DNA of 51,615 nucleotides. It comes from Anaeromyces robustus (lineage: Eukaryota; Neocallimastigomycota; Neocallimastigomycetes; Neocallimastigales; Neocallimastigaceae). The translations under genes and the position numbers were made by a program. The notes below the pieces were generated by a model. The model was not told the origin of the DNA. It saw nothing but the letters and a program-made list of their open reading frames with translations, and searched no databases. The DNA is taken from contig MCFG01000184.1 in the NCBI GenBank assembly GCA_002104895.1, forward strand, positions 77,501 through 129,115, written 5' to 3'. Numbering within the stretch: position 1 is the first letter of the stretch; each line of letters begins with the position of its first letter. This document shows, piece after piece, positions 50,601 through 51,615 of the stretch.

Positions 50601-51615
50601 TATTTTATAATATATTAATAATATATTAATTATGATGAAACCATAATCTAAGAAAAGATATATATAATTATATTATTATATATAACGAATATATATAAAT
50701 TTCAATGTATTAAATATATTAATATATATTATAAATTGAATAAAAATATATTATATTTTAAATCATTTGAAAATTTTAATATATTGAAAAAAAAAATAAA
50801 CAAAATTTTTCAATTTTCAAATAAAGATTAAAAAATTAAAAAAAATTAATTTAATTAAAAAAAAAAAAAATTTCAAATAATTAATTATTAAAAAAAAGAG
50901 TTTTTTCTCATATTTGGAAACAAATGAATTTAAAATGAAAGAATAATAATAATAATAATAAAAAATAATAAAATAATAATAATAAAATAATAGTAAAATA
51001 ATATAAAAAATTTAGTTAAAAAAAGACAATTAATAAAATAAAAAAAAAAAAACATTGGTTATAAAAATCAAATAAAACCAAATTTAAAAAAAAAATTAAT
51101 AATATAAAATGAATTTATTATTTTAAATTGTAATTTGTCAATAATATAAAATGAATTTATATTAAATTTATATGTATGAATATGAGAAATAAAATAAAAA
51201 AAAAGAAACGAAATAATTAATTTTTATTTTGAAAAAAAAAAAGTATTTTTAATAGTAAAAAAAATAATAATAAATTATAATTATTATTTTTTTATTATTT
51301 ATTTTTTTTTATTTATTAGAATATAGAATATTCAAAAAAAAAAAAAAATTTTTTGGTGATAAAAAATAATCAGGATGTGTTTTAATCTTAAATGTTAAAA
51401 TATAATTTAATTATTACAAGTAATAAATTTGAACTTTAAAAAAGTTGATGAGTTTCATTATTGATTATTAAAATATTTTCTAGTGGTGAGTTTTTTTTTT
51501 CTTTCTTCATAGTAATAAAGTAGATGATCAAGTAAACAAATGAGTTAAAGTTAGTTATTCATTCTCTTAAATGACTAAAACTAATAATACTAATAATAAT
51601 AATAGTAAATAATAT
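46061..51615. other. Intergenic desert, no gene seen
   Basis: About 5.5 kb of A/T-rich DNA to the right edge. It includes an (ATT)n run at about 47605-47660 inside a wider ATTT-rich patch (47515-47660), many poly(T) and poly(A) tracts, a short TAAT repeat (about 49951-49972) and ATTTTC repeats (about 49970-50000). Open frames are only Ile/Leu/Phe/Tyr repeats. No tRNA-like or G/C-richer element was seen. Confidence 0.7.
47605..47660. repeat. (ATT)n microsatellite
   Basis: About 18 ATT units following ATTT repeats; the Leu-rich open frame across it is a shadow of the repeat. Confidence 0.85.

Noticed and set aside
3000-51615. Possible Dictyostelium origin, given A/T richness and poly-Asn
   Set aside because: The AUR1-type IPC synthase and the solute-binding/7TM fusion fit gut fungi better; not excluded rigorously without a database search.

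Overview
The window looks like nuclear DNA of an anaerobic gut fungus (Neocallimastigomycota, the Piromyces/Neocallimastix/Anaeromyces group). Support comes from the extreme A+T content, intergenic DNA made almost entirely of poly(A/T), (AAT)n and TA repeats, proteins with long Asn/Lys/Asp runs, many short introns with GTAA/GTAT donors, a fungal-type inositol phosphorylceramide synthase, and a fusion of a bacterial-type solute-binding domain to a class C seven-helix receptor, an architecture I associate with these fungi. The genus cannot be fixed from sequence alone. No tRNA, rRNA or CRISPR was seen.

Layout: the 5' part of a possible acyltransferase/condensation-like gene (minus strand, cut by the left edge); a complete 11-exon PP2A B56 regulatory subunit (2043-5418, minus); a 10-kb gene desert (5.4-15.6 kb) with two blocks of decayed coding sequence and one long perfect inverted repeat; a single-pass membrane protein with a C-terminal SH3 domain (15.6-18.1 kb, plus); a NIC96/NUP93 nucleoporin with a 36-nt microexon (19.9-23.3 kb, plus); the solute-binding/7TM receptor (25.05-28.4 kb, plus); a broken inverted copy of the first exon and intron of NEP1 (28.7-29.0 kb, plus); a Pro/Gly-rich protein (29.7-30.4 kb, minus); NEP1/EMG1 (32.4-34.2 kb, minus); a Ras-like protein with abnormal switch motifs (34.8-35.4 kb, plus); a large eight-exon coiled-coil, low-complexity protein (36.5-41.9 kb, plus); a three-exon IPC synthase (44.2-46.1 kb, minus); and a 5.5-kb right-hand desert.

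The gene models were assembled by eye from protein similarity plus splice-site phase. For the five fully modelled spliced genes with a recognised family (B56, NIC96, receptor, NEP1, IPC synthase) the exon lengths sum to an exact multiple of three with matching phases at every junction. The genes do not form one pathway: they cover phosphatase targeting, nuclear pores, ribosome biogenesis, sphingolipid synthesis and surface sensing. The strongest leads are the Ras-like protein, which departs from Ras at positions equivalent to G12, T35 and the whole DTAGQ motif yet keeps G4, G5 and a CaaX-like end, and the local inverted duplication of NEP1.
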